DNA of 64,000 nucleotides from positions 1 through 64,000 of the forward strand of contig NZ_LAVS01000087.1 in the NCBI RefSeq assembly GCF_000986865.1. The letters are read 5' to 3'. Below are positions 25,036-34,906 of this stretch, piece by piece. The notes beneath the pieces were generated by a model, which made no database searches, had not been told where the DNA came from, and worked only from the letters and a program-made list of their open reading frames with translations. The position numbers and the translations under genes were made by a program. This DNA is from Rheinheimera mesophila. Its GTDB lineage: Bacteria > Pseudomonadota > Gammaproteobacteria > Enterobacterales > Alteromonadaceae. Within the stretch, counting starts at the first letter, position 1. The number at the start of each line of letters is the position of its first letter.

Positions 25036-28000
25036 TTATTCAACTGCACCAGGTTTGGTCATAGGCGCGACACTCATTTGACGGGCGGACGCTGAGCCAG
25101 CCGGACGTTCTGAGCTAATCACCAGAGGGCGGTCACTGTTGGCCATGGCTGTAGGTTGCACTACAGCCTGAGTTTCAGCTTTCACTACCGGTTTGGTCAT
25201 ATCTGCTGTGACCATATTGGCATACCTGTTGCCTGAAGCGGCCGTCACTTTTACCTCAGCCACTGCTTTTTTCGCAGGAGCTTTACGGGGTTTAGCTTTC
25301 GGAGCCTCTTCTGCTTCTGTAGTTGCCTCCACCACAGCAGTAGTTTCTGCTGGAGCCTCTGCGACTGGCGCTTGTACCTCAGCAACAGCAGCAGTTTCTA
25401 CTGGCATTGCCACAGCTACGGCAGTTTCTACAGGCGCTGGAGTTGTCTCTACCTGTGCGTCCACAGGGACAGCAACTTCTGCAGGCACTGCAGTTGTTTC
25501 TACCGGTGCGTCCACGACTACAGCAACTTCGGCAGCCACCGGAGTTGTTTCGACCGGAGCAGCTACTACCGCAGCAGTTTCTGCAGCCACTGGAGTTGTT
25601 TCTGCCTCTGTTTCCACCACAGCAGTTTCCACCACAGCTTCAGCTATAGGTAAATCCAGTTGCTGTTCAGTGCTGACCACAGTGTCCTGCTCTTCAGGGT
25701 AACGGGCCGCTAATGCTTCTTCAGCTTCCTGATCCTGCTGTTCTTTTTTGCGTTTCTGACCCGCGGCACGCAAGTGACGTGGAGAACGACGGCTGCGGCT
25801 GCGGCCTTCAGTTGGATCTTTTTCTGCATCTGTAGTGTCTGCATCAGTGATCTCAGCCTGTACAGTTTCAACCAGCTCTGCCTGAACCGCAGCAGGTTCA
25901 GTTGTTGCTTCATCCACTGTGGCAACGGCCATGTCTGCAGCTACAGTGTCAATCACAACAGGAGCTACTACTGCAGTTTCCAGCACATGAGCAGTGCTAA
26001 CAGCAGCTTCTACTGTTACTGCTGCGGCTTCCACCGCTTCTTTTTCATGACGCACAGACTTGCGCATCTGACGACGTTGACGACGTTCCACCAGCTTGGT
26101 GTTGTGATCTTCGTCATGCTCTGCGGCTTTGACCGGAGCCGGACGCTCAGACGCAGGTTTTTTCTGCTCCTGGCGGTCATGACGCTCTGGGCGCTCAGCT
26201 CGTTCGCCGCGTTCCTGACGAGGTTTATCCTGTCGTCGGAACGTTGTTCGCTTGTACGCTCCTGATTTCGTTCATTTGGCCGCTCTGCTTTGGCCGGAGC
26301 AGCGTTGTCGTCTTTGGCAACTTTTTCATCCCCTTCCTGACGGCGGCGATTTTTGTTGTTACGACGTCTGTTGTTATCGCGGTTGTTGCTACGACGTGGT
26401 GCTTCTTCTGCTTTTTTCTCTGGTGCAGGTGCAGCAGCGAATAAAGATTTAAACCAACCTACGACAGACTCAACCAAGCCAGGGCCTGTATCTTTTGCTA
26501 CAGCTTCAGCTTTGCGAGCGACCGGAGCAGGCGCAGCGGCTGAGGCGTCAGCCATATTAATAGCAGAGACTGCTGGCTTTTCTTTGACGTTTTCGCCAAT
26601 AGGATGATACACAGCGCTGGTGGCCGCAGGAGCTTTCACCATGTTGTAGCTGGACTCTTCAATCTCTTCGTCGATACGAATGCGCGTCACTTCATAGTTT
26701 GGCGTTTCCATATGTTCGTTAGGAATGATGTAAATCCGGATGCCGTGACGGCTTTCAATACGGCGCACTGAATCCCGTTTTTCATTCATCAGGTAAGTGG
26801 CGACAGACACCGGCACCTGCGCATGAATTTGACTGGTGTTGTCTTTAATGGCTTCTTCTTCGATTAAACGTAAAATCGACAGAGCAGAAGATTCGGTGCT
26901 GCGAATAGTGCCGCGGCCGTGACAACGTGGACAGACATGAGTGGCCGACTCACCCAGCGAAGGACGTAAACGCTGACGTGACATTTCCAATAAACCAAAA
27001 CGTGAAATACGGCCAATCTGCACGCGGGCACGGTCTTGTTTTACCGCGTCTTTTAAGCGGTTTTCTACTTCACGTTGATGACGAACCGGCGTCATATCGA
27101 TGAAGTCGATCACAATCAAACCACCTAAGTCACGTAAACGTAACTGACGGGCAATTTCATCGGCCGCTTCTAAGTTGGTATTAAAGGCTGTTTCTTCGAT
27201 ATCACCGCCTTTGGTGGCTTTTGACGAGTTGATGTCAATGGCCGTTAAAGCTTCGGTGCTGTCGATGACGATAGAGCCACCAGAAGGTAAACGCACTTCA
27301 CGGCGGAAGGCGGATTCAATCTGGGTTTCAATCTGGAAGTGCATAAACAGCGGCACTTCGCCCTGATACATTTTGACGCGGTGGGCAAAATCAGGACGGA
27401 ACTGCTGAATATAGACTTTGGCTTCTTCAAAAATGCGTGGGTTGTCGATCAGTATTTCACCGACGTCACGGCGCAGATAGTCACGAATAGCACGGAATAC
27501 CACGTTGCTTTCCTGATGGATCAGAAATGGAGCAGGGCGGTTTTGTGCTTCGTGGGTAATAGCAGACCAGTGCTTCAACAAAGCTTTTAAGTCGTAATCC
27601 AGCTCTTCGTGAGATTTACCCACACCAGCGGTACGTACTATTAAACCCATGCCGTCTGGCAGTTGTAACTGATCCAGTGAATCTTTTAAATCCTGACGCT
27701 CGTCACCTTCAATACGACGGGAAATACCACCGGCGCGAGGATTGTTAGGCATCAGTACTAAATAAGAACCAGCCAAAGAGATGAATGTGGTTAAGGCGGC
27801 GCCTTTTTGACCACGTTCTTCTTTATCAATCTGGATAATAACTTCCTGACCTTCTTTGACTACTTCTTTGATGTTTGGGCGGCCGTCGAAGGTGTAACCG
27901 GCTGGGAAATATTCGCGGGAGATTTCTTTCAGAGGTAAAAAGCCATGGCGTTCAGAGCCATAATCAACAAAAGCTGCTTCCAGACTGGGTTCAACCCGGG

Positions 28001-28139
28001 TGATTTTTCCTTTGTAGATATTGGCTTTTTTCTGTTCGTGTCCTGGGCTTTCGATATCCAGGTCGTATAATTTTTGTCCATCGACAAGAGCTACGCGGAT
28101 TTCTTCTTCCTGCGTGGCGTTAATTAACATTCTTTTCAT
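25036..28139 (-). CDS. rne: Ribonuclease E, with an apparent one-base frameshift in the scaffold region
   Basis: Essential endoribonuclease and degradosome scaffold. The start [13 protein letters not shown] matches E. coli. Then come the S1 domain (about 36-120), catalytic Asp302 (AIDINSS) and Asp345 (VIDFIDM), the Zn link Cys403/Cys406 (CPRCHGRG), an amphipathic membrane-targeting helix (about 554-570, [11 protein letters not shown]), and Arg/Asn-rich RNA-binding stretches. After residue about 637 the frame is lost near 26229-26231. The correct continuation ([20 protein letters not shown]) is in another frame and runs to 25036 with the PNPase-site-like SVAPMTKP near the end. Unshifted, the product would be about 1034 residues; as read it would be 707 with about 70 foreign residues. 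Confidence 0.9.
25345..25599 (-). repeat. Five tandem 51-bp (17-residue) repeats in the RNase E scaffold
   Basis: Five successive 17-residue units encode variants of [17 protein letters not shown], rich in Val, Ala, Pro, Thr and Glu, in the disordered C-terminal half. Units differ by several substitutions, so the array is not a very recent expansion. Confidence 0.8.
26226..26236 (-). other. Frameshift position in rne
   Basis: On the coding strand the sequence reads GAC GAC AGG ATA AAC. Adding one base after the second GAC or within AGG (for example GAC GAC AGN GAT AAA CCT) restores a continuous frame between the two halves. A one-base loss, either real or a sequencing error, is the simplest reading. 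Confidence 0.75.
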
Positions 28140-28744
28140 TGTTTTGTGACTCTATTGCATAGGCCACAACGCAACGACATCCTGCGTCCGCGTTTCAGAT
28201 GGTCAAACATATCAATGCTGCAGTCTCTCGACTGGGGATGCTTGAGCTAACTCATTTACTACTTTGCCTGCTGGTGCTTCAGGTTGATTGCTGTGGCTTT
28301 TTCTGAGGAGCGGAGTCCGTCATAGCGAGCTTGCTTATCACCTTACTCGAACCTGAACAGTTCAGGTAGTTTTGGCGCCGCCTTGTCAGGGCCGCACTTA
28401 AATGTTTTTTGCTGTGATCTGACACAGAGATCGCGCGATACCGCGCTGCGTTGTCGCAATTTTTTTTTTGCCTAAGTGACCGGAAGCTGTGTTTTGTCTC
28501 TGTCAGTAATAAATTACGCAGCATTACTTCAGACAAATAGCGTTATTCTCGTTCGCAGAGGATAAATACGTTGGTTTTCCCAACGAATTCGGTATGATCT
28601 GCCTCCCGAACGGTGCCTCACATTTTCTCTTACGTCACTTTGAGCGCCCTAATTGCCGTTTTTGGCATAATTAGCCCGATAATTATCCCACTAATTAGCG
28701 ACCAATAGCAACTTAATTTAAGCTTAGCAGAGTAACTGAAACGC
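28140..28744. promoter_or_regulatory. 605-bp divergent region: rne 5' leader and rluC promoter
   Basis: There is no credible gene here. On the rne side lie hairpins CAGTC-TCTC-GACTG (28221-28234, giving a GAGA tetraloop in the rne transcript) and ACCTGAA-CAG-TTCAGGT (28351-28367). In E. coli, RNase E controls its own mRNA through structured leader RNA, and a long leader here would fit that. On the rluC side TTGGTT (28571-28576) and TATGAT (28593-28598) with a 16-bp spacer form a plausible promoter. Confidence 0.55.
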
Positions 28745-29704
28745 ATGACTGAAACTATCAAAACTCCGGTGCAATATATTGATGTAGAAGAAGATTATTC
28801 CGGTCAACGTATAGATAACTTCTTAATGGCACGGCTGAAGAGCGTACCAAAGAGTGTGATTTATCGGGTTTTGCGCAAAGGTGAAGTGCGGGTTAATAAA
28901 AAACGGATAAAACCTGAATACAAACTACAAGCTGGTGATCAGGTACGTGTGCCACCTTTAGTGTTGCATGACGAGCCGGAAAAAGAGCCGGTGTCTGTGG
29001 GGCTTTCGATGGTAAAAAACCTCGAAAGTCATATTCTTTTTGAAGACAACGATTTAATAGTGTTAAACAAACCTACGGGTATGGCAGTGCATGGTGGCAG
29101 CGGTTTATCTTTTGGCGTGATTGAAGCATTACGGGCCTTACGTCCAACCGCCCGTCATCTGGAATTAGTGCACCGTTTAGACCGGGATACCTCAGGGTGT
29201 TTACTGATTGCGAAAAAACGTTCGGTACTGACTCATCTGCATGAACAGTTGCGCTTAAAAACGGTCGAGAAAAAATACTGGGCTTTAGTGGCAGGCCAGT
29301 GGGACAGCAAAATTAAAAAAGTCACAGAGCCGCTGCGAAAAAACACCTTACAAAGTGGTGAGCGGGTGGTGCGGGTTGATGAAGCACAAGGCAAACCTTC
29401 GGAAACCCGCTTTAAAATTCTGCAGCGTTACGAGGAAGGCACCTTAGTGGAAGCTTTTCCTGTTACAGGCCGTACTCATCAAATCCGGGTGCATACCGCC
29501 TGTAAAGGGCATGCGATTGCCTGTGATGATAAATACGGCGACAACGAATTTACCGCTCAAATGCAAAAACTCGGATTAAATCGTTTGTACCTGCACGCCA
29601 AAACCCTGAGTTTTACTCATCCGGGAACGGGTAAAGTACTCACCTGTGATGCGCCGTTGGACAACGCATTAAGTAGTGTGCTGGAAAAATTAAAGAGAAA
29701 ATAA
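28745..29704 (+). CDS. rluC: 23S rRNA pseudouridine synthase RluC
   Basis: A 319-residue RluA-family enzyme with an N-terminal S4 RNA-binding domain (QRIDNFLMARL through VNKKRIKPEYKLQAGDQVRVP) and catalytic Asp146 in HRLDRDTSG. In E. coli RluC modifies U955, U2504 and U2580 of 23S rRNA. Divergence from rne is the classic gammaproteobacterial arrangement. The next gene's ATG overlaps its stop codon by one base. Confidence 0.93.
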   Translation: MTETIKTPVQYIDVEEDYSGQRIDNFLMARLKSVPKSVIYRVLRKGEVRVNKKRIKPEYKLQAGDQVRVPPLVLHDEPEKEPVSVGLSMVKNLESHILFEDNDLIVLNKPTGMAVHGGSGLSFGVIEALRALRPTARHLELVHRLDRDTSGCLLIAKKRSVLTHLHEQLRLKTVEKKYWALVAGQWDSKIKKVTEPLRKNTLQSGERVVRVDEAQGKPSETRFKILQRYEEGTLVEAFPVTGRTHQIRVHTACKGHAIACDDKYGDNEFTAQMQKLGLNRLYLHAKTLSFTHPGTGKVLTCDAPLDNALSSVLEKLKRK

Positions 29705-30351
29705 TGAGTTCGGATATCGCTTTAGTGGTTTTTGACTGGGACGGCACAGTGATGGACTCAGTGGGCCGGATTGTCTCCTCGATGCGCGCTGCGGCTGAAT
29801 TGTCCGGCTTAGCGGTGCCGACTGAGCATCAGGTCAAACAAATCATTGGCCTGAGCATGGACCCTGTGTTTGATATTTTATTTCCTGGTATCAATGCCAC
29901 GCAGCGCCAGACGGTATTTGAGCATTACCGCGAGCAGTATCTATCACACGACCATCCACCAACGCCCTTGTTTGATGGGGCAGAGCAGGTGATGTCTGCA
30001 CTGAAACAACAAGGTGTTCTGTTAGCTGTGGCCACAGGGAAAGCCCGTAAAGGATTGACAAGGATGTTGGCAGAAACCGGATTGGAGCGCTATTTCAGCG
30101 CCAGTCGCTGCGCTGATGAAGCACAATCCAAGCCCAGCCCTGATATGCTGCAACAAATTCTGACTGAACTGAAGTTGCCAGCGCATCGTGCCGTGATGGT
30201 CGGAGACAGCATTCACGACATGGCCATGGCACTGGCGATCGAAATGCCCCGTATTGCGGTGACTCACGGTGCCCACGACAGAGCCAAATTGAGCCAGTAT
30301 CAACCCAGAGCTATTATTGACTCGTTGCCAGAGCTGTTAACAGTGCTTTGA
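29704..30351 (+). CDS. HAD-superfamily hydrolase, phosphoglycolate phosphatase-like
   Basis: A 215-residue HAD subfamily IA protein. Motif I is DWDGTVMDS with nucleophile Asp, motif II ATGKARKG, motif III the Lys in SKPSPDML, and motif IV GDSIHDMAMA. It is coupled to rluC by a one-base overlap, as in many relatives, where it is usually called a Gph-like or YjjG-like phosphatase. The physiological substrate cannot be read from sequence. Confidence 0.87.
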   Translation: MSSDIALVVFDWDGTVMDSVGRIVSSMRAAAELSGLAVPTEHQVKQIIGLSMDPVFDILFPGINATQRQTVFEHYREQYLSHDHPPTPLFDGAEQVMSALKQQGVLLAVATGKARKGLTRMLAETGLERYFSASRCADEAQSKPSPDMLQQILTELKLPAHRAVMVGDSIHDMAMALAIEMPRIAVTHGAHDRAKLSQYQPRAIIDSLPELLTVL

Positions 30352-30370
30352 ATAGGATGCAGTCACTGCC

Positions 30371-30398
30371 GTAAGGGCGGGTTTTGTGCCTGCCCGTC
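30371..30398. terminator. Hairpin between the HAD gene and yceF
   Basis: GGGCGGG (30375-30381) can pair with CCTGCCC (30389-30395), one pair being G-T, in the short space between convergent genes. Weak T-tracts. Confidence 0.4.
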
Positions 30399-30409
30399 AG
30401 ATGTGTAAC

Positions 30410-31003
30410 TCAAGGGTTGGTTAACAAATCTGCGCCTTCATGACGAAGCATCTCCAGCAAACGAATCAGTGGCAGGCCTATTAAGCTATTGGGGTCGTCG
30501 CCCTCGAGCTTTGTAAACAAACTGATACCTAAGCCTTCACTTTTAAAACTACCGGCACAGTTTAGCGGTTGTTCTCTTTCTATATAAGCAAGGATCTCCG
30601 CATCGGTTAACTGGCGAAAATGCACCTTAAAAGGCTCAACACAAAGCTGATGCTGTTTGGTGTGGGCGTTGACCAACGCTAAGCCGGTTAAAAAAGTGAC
30701 TGTATGACCGCTGAAGCTTTTTAACTGGTTATAGGCATTTTCAGCCGTATGAGGTTTACCCAGAATGTGGCCGTTAAATACGGCGACCTGATCAGAACCA
30801 ATCACCAAACCTTCAGTTAAGGTATCCGCCACAGCCTGGGCTTTTAATACAGCCAGGCGGCTGACCAGTTGCTCCGGTGTCTCATCCGGCAAAGGGGTTT
30901 CATCGACTTCAGGTTTGGCCGTAGAAAAGTTCGGTGTAAGTTTTTCCAGTAACGCCTTACGATACACGGAAGTAGAGGCTAAATACAAAGCTTGAGTTGA
31001 CAT
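30410..31003 (-). CDS. yceF: Maf-family nucleotide pyrophosphatase YceF
   Basis: A 197-residue Maf protein ([17 protein letters not shown] start, SDQV catalytic Asp region, [14 protein letters not shown]-like middle, PLIRLLEML end). The YceF subgroup hydrolyses m7GTP and related modified nucleotides, a house-cleaning role. ATG 31003 is preceded by GAGGTG; an upstream TTG adds seven residues. It is divergent from yceD, as in E. coli. Confidence 0.9.
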   Translation of the reverse strand: MSTQALYLASTSVYRKALLEKLTPNFSTAKPEVDETPLPDETPEQLVSRLAVLKAQAVADTLTEGLVIGSDQVAVFNGHILGKPHTAENAYNQLKSFSGHTVTFLTGLALVNAHTKQHQLCVEPFKVHFRQLTDAEILAYIEREQPLNCAGSFKSEGLGISLFTKLEGDDPNSLIGLPLIRLLEMLRHEGADLLTNP

Positions 31004-31172
31004 AAAAACACCTCGTTGGGACAATGCGCCGCACTATACCTTTCCTGAGCGAAGTTGCAACTTTGTTGACTCCGCAGGCTCAAACAACGCTGACTCAGGC
31101 TGGTAGATGCCACAATAGCCGCCAGAACAGCAGTTTAGACCGGAAAATTAACAAAAAAGAGGCAGGAATCCT

Positions 31173-31201
31173 TTGACAGCTTTAGCCTCGATCTATATGA
31201 T
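31173..31201 (+). promoter_or_regulatory. Near-consensus sigma-70 promoter of the yceD-rpmF-plsX-fab operon
   Basis: TTGACA (31173-31178), a 17-bp spacer and TATGAT (31196-31201). Transcription should start near 31208, only about three bases before the yceD ATG at 31211, giving an essentially leaderless mRNA. Confidence 0.8.
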
Positions 31202-31210
31202 GCGCGCCTT

Positions 31211-31738
31211 ATGCAAAAGGTAAAAATTCCAATTACCCTTGACCCAACGCGTGCCGCGCAAAAACGTTCTACGTTCGACGGCATAATTCCGCTGGTAAAT
31301 TTAACCAGATTAACGGAGTCGCTAGTAAGTTCTGAGGGTGATGTAGACGTAGTAGTACATTGTGGAACTGATGAACAAGGTCTGGTGTATATTCAAGCAC
31401 AAGCCCATTGTCAGGTTCAGGTTACATGTGAACGCTGTAGCGAGCCCATGAGTCTGGAACTGAACAGCAGTTTTGCATACACTCCAGTCCGGAGTGATCA
31501 CGATTCGGCTCACGATGATATTCCAGAGCGCTACGAAGTGGTCGAAAAAAACGAACACGGCGAAGTTAACTTGAGGCAATTGGTTGAGGACGAATTAATT
31601 CTGGCTTTACCTCTGTTTCCGATGCACGACGAAGGATCCTGTGATCCGGCCAAAGTGCAGATGAGCTGGGGAGAAATAGAACCAGAACCAGAAAAACCGA
31701 ACCCATTTGCAATATTGCAAGAATTGAAGAAAAAATAG
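31211..31738 (+). CDS. yceD: YceD (DUF177), 23S rRNA accumulation protein
   Basis: A 175-residue DUF177 protein with the same N-terminus as E. coli YceD (MQKVKIPITLDPTRAAQKR), a CxxC-type metal-binding pair (TCERCSEP), and the conserved acidic tail LVEDELILALPLFPMHDE. It is linked to normal 23S rRNA levels and sits upstream of rpmF throughout bacteria. There is no Shine-Dalgarno site; the promoter at 31173-31201 implies leaderless translation. Confidence 0.92.
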   Translation: MQKVKIPITLDPTRAAQKRSTFDGIIPLVNLTRLTESLVSSEGDVDVVVHCGTDEQGLVYIQAQAHCQVQVTCERCSEPMSLELNSSFAYTPVRSDHDSAHDDIPERYEVVEKNEHGEVNLRQLVEDELILALPLFPMHDEGSCDPAKVQMSWGEIEPEPEKPNPFAILQELKKK

Positions 31739-31756
31739 TTTTTTAGGAGAAAGGCA

Positions 31757-31924
31757 ATGGCTGTACAGCAAAACAAAAAATCTCGTGCAAGACGTGACAT
31801 GCGTCGTTCTCATGATGCGTTGACTGGGCCAACGCTGTCTGTAGACGCAACTTCAGGTGAAACTCACCGTCGTCACCACATCACTGAAGATGGTTACTAC
31901 AAAGGTCGTAAAGTAATTAAGTAA
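31757..31924 (+). CDS. rpmF: 50S ribosomal protein L32
   Basis: A 55-residue basic protein, [20 protein letters not shown] at the start and [11 protein letters not shown] at the end, clearly L32. It is short enough to be missed by length cut-offs. TAGGAG lies nine bases before ATG 31757. The zinc-binding cysteines found in some L32 proteins are absent. Eighteen bases separate it from yceD and six from plsX. Confidence 0.97.
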   Translation: MAVQQNKKSRARRDMRRSHDALTGPTLSVDATSGETHRRHHITEDGYYKGRKVIK

Positions 31925-31930
31925 GTTTGG

Positions 31931-32971
31931 ATGCACTCGTTGCAACCACTACGACTTAAGATAGCTTTAGACATGATGGGGGGCGACCATGGCCCCCAAT
32001 CAACCCTTCCTGCAGCCATAGAAGCGCTGTGTGAATTTCCTCATGTAGATTTAGTTCTCTGCGGCGACGCCGAACTGCTGACTACCGAACTTGAACAAGC
32101 GGGTTATTTAAACCACCCTCAGCTTTCTGTTCAGCATGCATCCCAAACTGTGCTGATGACCGATAAACCCTCTGTGGCTTTGCGCAACAAACGCCAATCG
32201 TCGATGCGTATTGCCCTGGATTTAGTCGAGCAGAATAAAGTGGCTGCCTGTGTCAGTGCCGGTAATACCGGAGCTTTGATTGCAATGGCGCATTTTGTGC
32301 TGAAAATGCTCAACGGGGTGGAGCGTCCTGCATTAATCAGCAGCTTACCTTCGACCGCTGGTAGTCCGGTTTTTATGCTGGACTTAGGCGCCACTGTCAA
32401 TTGCGATTCAGATACTTTATTTCAGTTTGCCGTGATGGGCGCCGTGATGGCTGAAGAGGTGGAAGGTATCTCCAGACCTAAAGTCGCCTTGCTGAACATG
32501 GGCGAAGAGGAAATTAAAGGGTCGGACCAAATCAAACGCACCTCCTTATTGTTATCCGAATGCGCGGATATCAATTACATTGGTTATATCGAAGGCAATG
32601 ACATCTTTTCCGGCAAAGCCGATGTGATTGTCTGCGATGGTTTTGTCGGTAATGTAGCGCTGAAAACCTGCGAAGGTGTGGCGAAACTTATCTTAAAACG
32701 TTTAGAAACTGCGCTGAAAAACTCGATGTCTGCACAACTTTTCGGCTGGCTAATCAAACCTTTCCTGAAAAGTATGTCTTTGGGCGTGAACCCCGACCAG
32801 TATAACGGGGCAAGTCTGATAGGATTGCGCGGAATTGTAGTGAAAAGTCATGGAAATGCGACAAAAGAAGCATTTCTTAGTGCCATCCGTCAGGCCGTGC
32901 GCGAGGTTGAACGCCAGGTGCCGGTGAAGATCAAAGACAGGCTGGAACACGTATTAATTGACAAAGCGTAG
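31931..32971 (+). CDS. plsX: Phosphate acyltransferase PlsX
   Basis: Makes acyl-phosphate from acyl-ACP for phospholipid synthesis. The 346-residue protein has the PlsX start LKIALDMMGGDHGP, GNTGALIAMAHF, and GFVGNVALKTCEGVAKL. It sits in the canonical place between rpmF and fabH. Six bases separate it from fabH. Confidence 0.96.
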   Translation: MHSLQPLRLKIALDMMGGDHGPQSTLPAAIEALCEFPHVDLVLCGDAELLTTELEQAGYLNHPQLSVQHASQTVLMTDKPSVALRNKRQSSMRIALDLVEQNKVAACVSAGNTGALIAMAHFVLKMLNGVERPALISSLPSTAGSPVFMLDLGATVNCDSDTLFQFAVMGAVMAEEVEGISRPKVALLNMGEEEIKGSDQIKRTSLLLSECADINYIGYIEGNDIFSGKADVIVCDGFVGNVALKTCEGVAKLILKRLETALKNSMSAQLFGWLIKPFLKSMSLGVNPDQYNGASLIGLRGIVVKSHGNATKEAFLSAIRQAVREVERQVPVKIKDRLEHVLIDKA

Positions 32972-32977
32972 GGCCCA

Positions 32978-33937
32978 ATGTATTCACGCATTATTGGAAC
33001 CGGAAGTTACTTTCCGTCTCAGGTCAGAACCAATGCTGATCTCGAAACCATGGTCGAAACCACAGACGAGTGGATCATCGAACGTACTGGTATCAAAGAA
33101 CGCCGTATTATCGCGGACAATGAAACTGTCGCCACTATGGGCGCCCAGGCTGCATTAAAAGCTATTGAAGCCGCAGGCATCGACAAAAATTCCATCGATA
33201 TGATTGTGATGGCGACCACCAGTGCTGCACGGGCTTTGCCAAGTGCTGCCTGCGAAGTGCAGCGTGAACTGGATATGCCCGGCATTCCGGCTTTTGACGT
33301 AGCGGCCGCCTGTGCTGGCTTTTGTTACGCCTTAAGCGTTGCTGATCAATATGTCAAAAGTGGTATGGCTAAACGGGTATTAGTGATAGGCGCCGATTGT
33401 TTATCGCGCTTAATGAGCCCTGAAGATCGCAGCATGGTGATTTTATTTGGTGACGCGGCAGGCGCTGTGATTTTAGAAGCCTCAGCGCAGCCAGGTATTT
33501 TATCCACTCATATTCATGCCGATGGCAGATACTCCGAATTATTGTATGTCGATAATCCTATCCGTGGGGATGAAGCTTCAGTGCACAATTCCTGGGGGGC
33601 GATGAAAGGCAATGAAGTCTTTAAAGTGGCTGTCACCCGTTTATCTGAAGTGGTGGAGCAAACCCTCGCTGCTAATCAGATGGATAAATCCCAAATTGAC
33701 TGGTTAGTACCGCACCAGGCCAATTTGCGTATTATCTCGGCTGTAGCCCGTAAACTGGAGATGTCGATGGATCAGGTGGTGATTAACCTGGACCGCTACG
33801 GCAATACCTCAGCAGCCACAGTGCCAACAGCCTTAGACGAAGCCATCCGTGATGGTCGTATTCAGCGTGGACAAACTATATTGCTTGAAGCTTTTGGCAG
33901 TGGTTTTGCCTGGGCTTCGGCTTTAATACGTTATTAA
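32978..33937 (+). CDS. fabH: 3-oxoacyl-ACP synthase III (KASIII)
   Basis: Starts fatty-acid chains by condensing acetyl-CoA with malonyl-ACP. The 319-residue thiolase-fold enzyme carries the triad Cys112 (AACAGFCYA), His246 (VPHQANLRI) and Asn276 (YGNTSAA). It ends in [13 protein letters not shown], as family members do. Same operon as plsX and fabD. Confidence 0.97.
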   Translation: MYSRIIGTGSYFPSQVRTNADLETMVETTDEWIIERTGIKERRIIADNETVATMGAQAALKAIEAAGIDKNSIDMIVMATTSAARALPSAACEVQRELDMPGIPAFDVAAACAGFCYALSVADQYVKSGMAKRVLVIGADCLSRLMSPEDRSMVILFGDAAGAVILEASAQPGILSTHIHADGRYSELLYVDNPIRGDEASVHNSWGAMKGNEVFKVAVTRLSEVVEQTLAANQMDKSQIDWLVPHQANLRIISAVARKLEMSMDQVVINLDRYGNTSAATVPTALDEAIRDGRIQRGQTILLEAFGSGFAWASALIRY

Positions 33938-33956
33938 TCTAGTTGCAGGAACAATG

Positions 33957-34892
33957 ATGAACAATAAACTTGCATTGGTATTCCCTGGACAGGGCTCACA
34001 AAGTGTTGGCATGTTAGCCGAACTTTATGCTGAATTTGCTAGTGTACGCGATACCTTCGCCGAAGCATCCCAGGCTTTAGGTTATGACTTATGGGCCCTG
34101 GTGGCCAATGGCCCTGAGACTGAATTAAACGAAACCCATCGCACTCAGCCGGCATTATTAACAGCCTCAGTGGCGGTGTATCGGGTATGGCTGGAGCAGG
34201 GCGGTGCAACACCCGCTTATTTAGCCGGTCACTCTTTAGGTGAATACTCGGCTTTAGTGTGCGCCGGTGTGTTGAGCTTATCTGATGCCGTTAAGCTGGT
34301 AGAAAAACGTGGTCAGTATATGCAACAGGCAGTGCCTGCTGGCACTGGTGCTATGTCAGCCATTATTGGCTTGGACGATGCGCTGATTGCAAAAGCTTGC
34401 GAAGAAGCGGCTCAGGGTGAAGTGGTGTCGCCGGTTAATTTTAACTCACCAGGTCAGGTGGTGATTGCCGGTAATAAAGCTGCGGTTGAACGTGCCAATG
34501 AACTTTGTAAAGCCGCAGGTGCCAAACGTGCGCTGCCTTTACCTGTGTCTGTGCCGTCGCACTGCGCGTTAATGAAGCCAGCCGCCGATAAATTGGCGAA
34601 TGATTTAAACAGCATTGCCTTTCATACGGCTGTCATACCTGTAGTGAACAATGTCGATGTGGTTGTCGCTTCAGATGCCGCAGCCATCAAAGATGCGTTA
34701 GTGCGCCAGTTGTATAGTCCGGTGCGCTGGACCGAGAGTATCGAGTTTTTAGCTGCACAAGGCGTGGACAGAGTGATTGAGCTGGGGGCGGGCAAGGTAT
34801 TAAGTGGCTTGATTAAACGTATTAATAAAGAGCTGAACACAGCTTCAGTCACAGATGTAGCGTCATTAAAAGACGCTTTAGCTGCAGAATAA
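33957..34892 (+). CDS. fabD: Malonyl-CoA:ACP transacylase
   Basis: Transfers malonyl groups from CoA to ACP. The 311-residue protein has FPGQGSQSVGM near the start, nucleophile Ser93 (GHSLGEYSAL), His202 (SVPSHCALM), and the C-terminal GAGKVLSGLIKRI. There are two adjacent ATGs. The second (33957) has AGGA at better spacing and gives the usual N-terminus; the first lies at 33954. Confidence 0.96.
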   Translation: MNNKLALVFPGQGSQSVGMLAELYAEFASVRDTFAEASQALGYDLWALVANGPETELNETHRTQPALLTASVAVYRVWLEQGGATPAYLAGHSLGEYSALVCAGVLSLSDAVKLVEKRGQYMQQAVPAGTGAMSAIIGLDDALIAKACEEAAQGEVVSPVNFNSPGQVVIAGNKAAVERANELCKAAGAKRALPLPVSVPSHCALMKPAADKLANDLNSIAFHTAVIPVVNNVDVVVASDAAAIKDALVRQLYSPVRWTESIEFLAAQGVDRVIELGAGKVLSGLIKRINKELNTASVTDVASLKDALAAE

Positions 34893-34906
34893 AAGGTTTA
34901 GAAACA

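Noticed and set aside
25345-25599. Regular spacing suggestive of a CRISPR array
   Set aside because: The 51-bp period is in frame, codes for protein repeats, and has no repeat/spacer alternation or cas genes nearby.
25193-25702. 169-residue open frame on the plus strand opposite rne
   Set aside because: It is a shadow of the Val/Ala/Thr-rich repeats of RNase E; its composition mirrors the repeat and it has no ribosome site.
25036-26091. Reading the 351-residue frame after the rne frameshift as a separate gene
   Set aside because: Its frame continues upstream of the ATG with typical RNase E scaffold sequence, and it ends in the RNase E C-terminal motif; one shifted gene explains it better.
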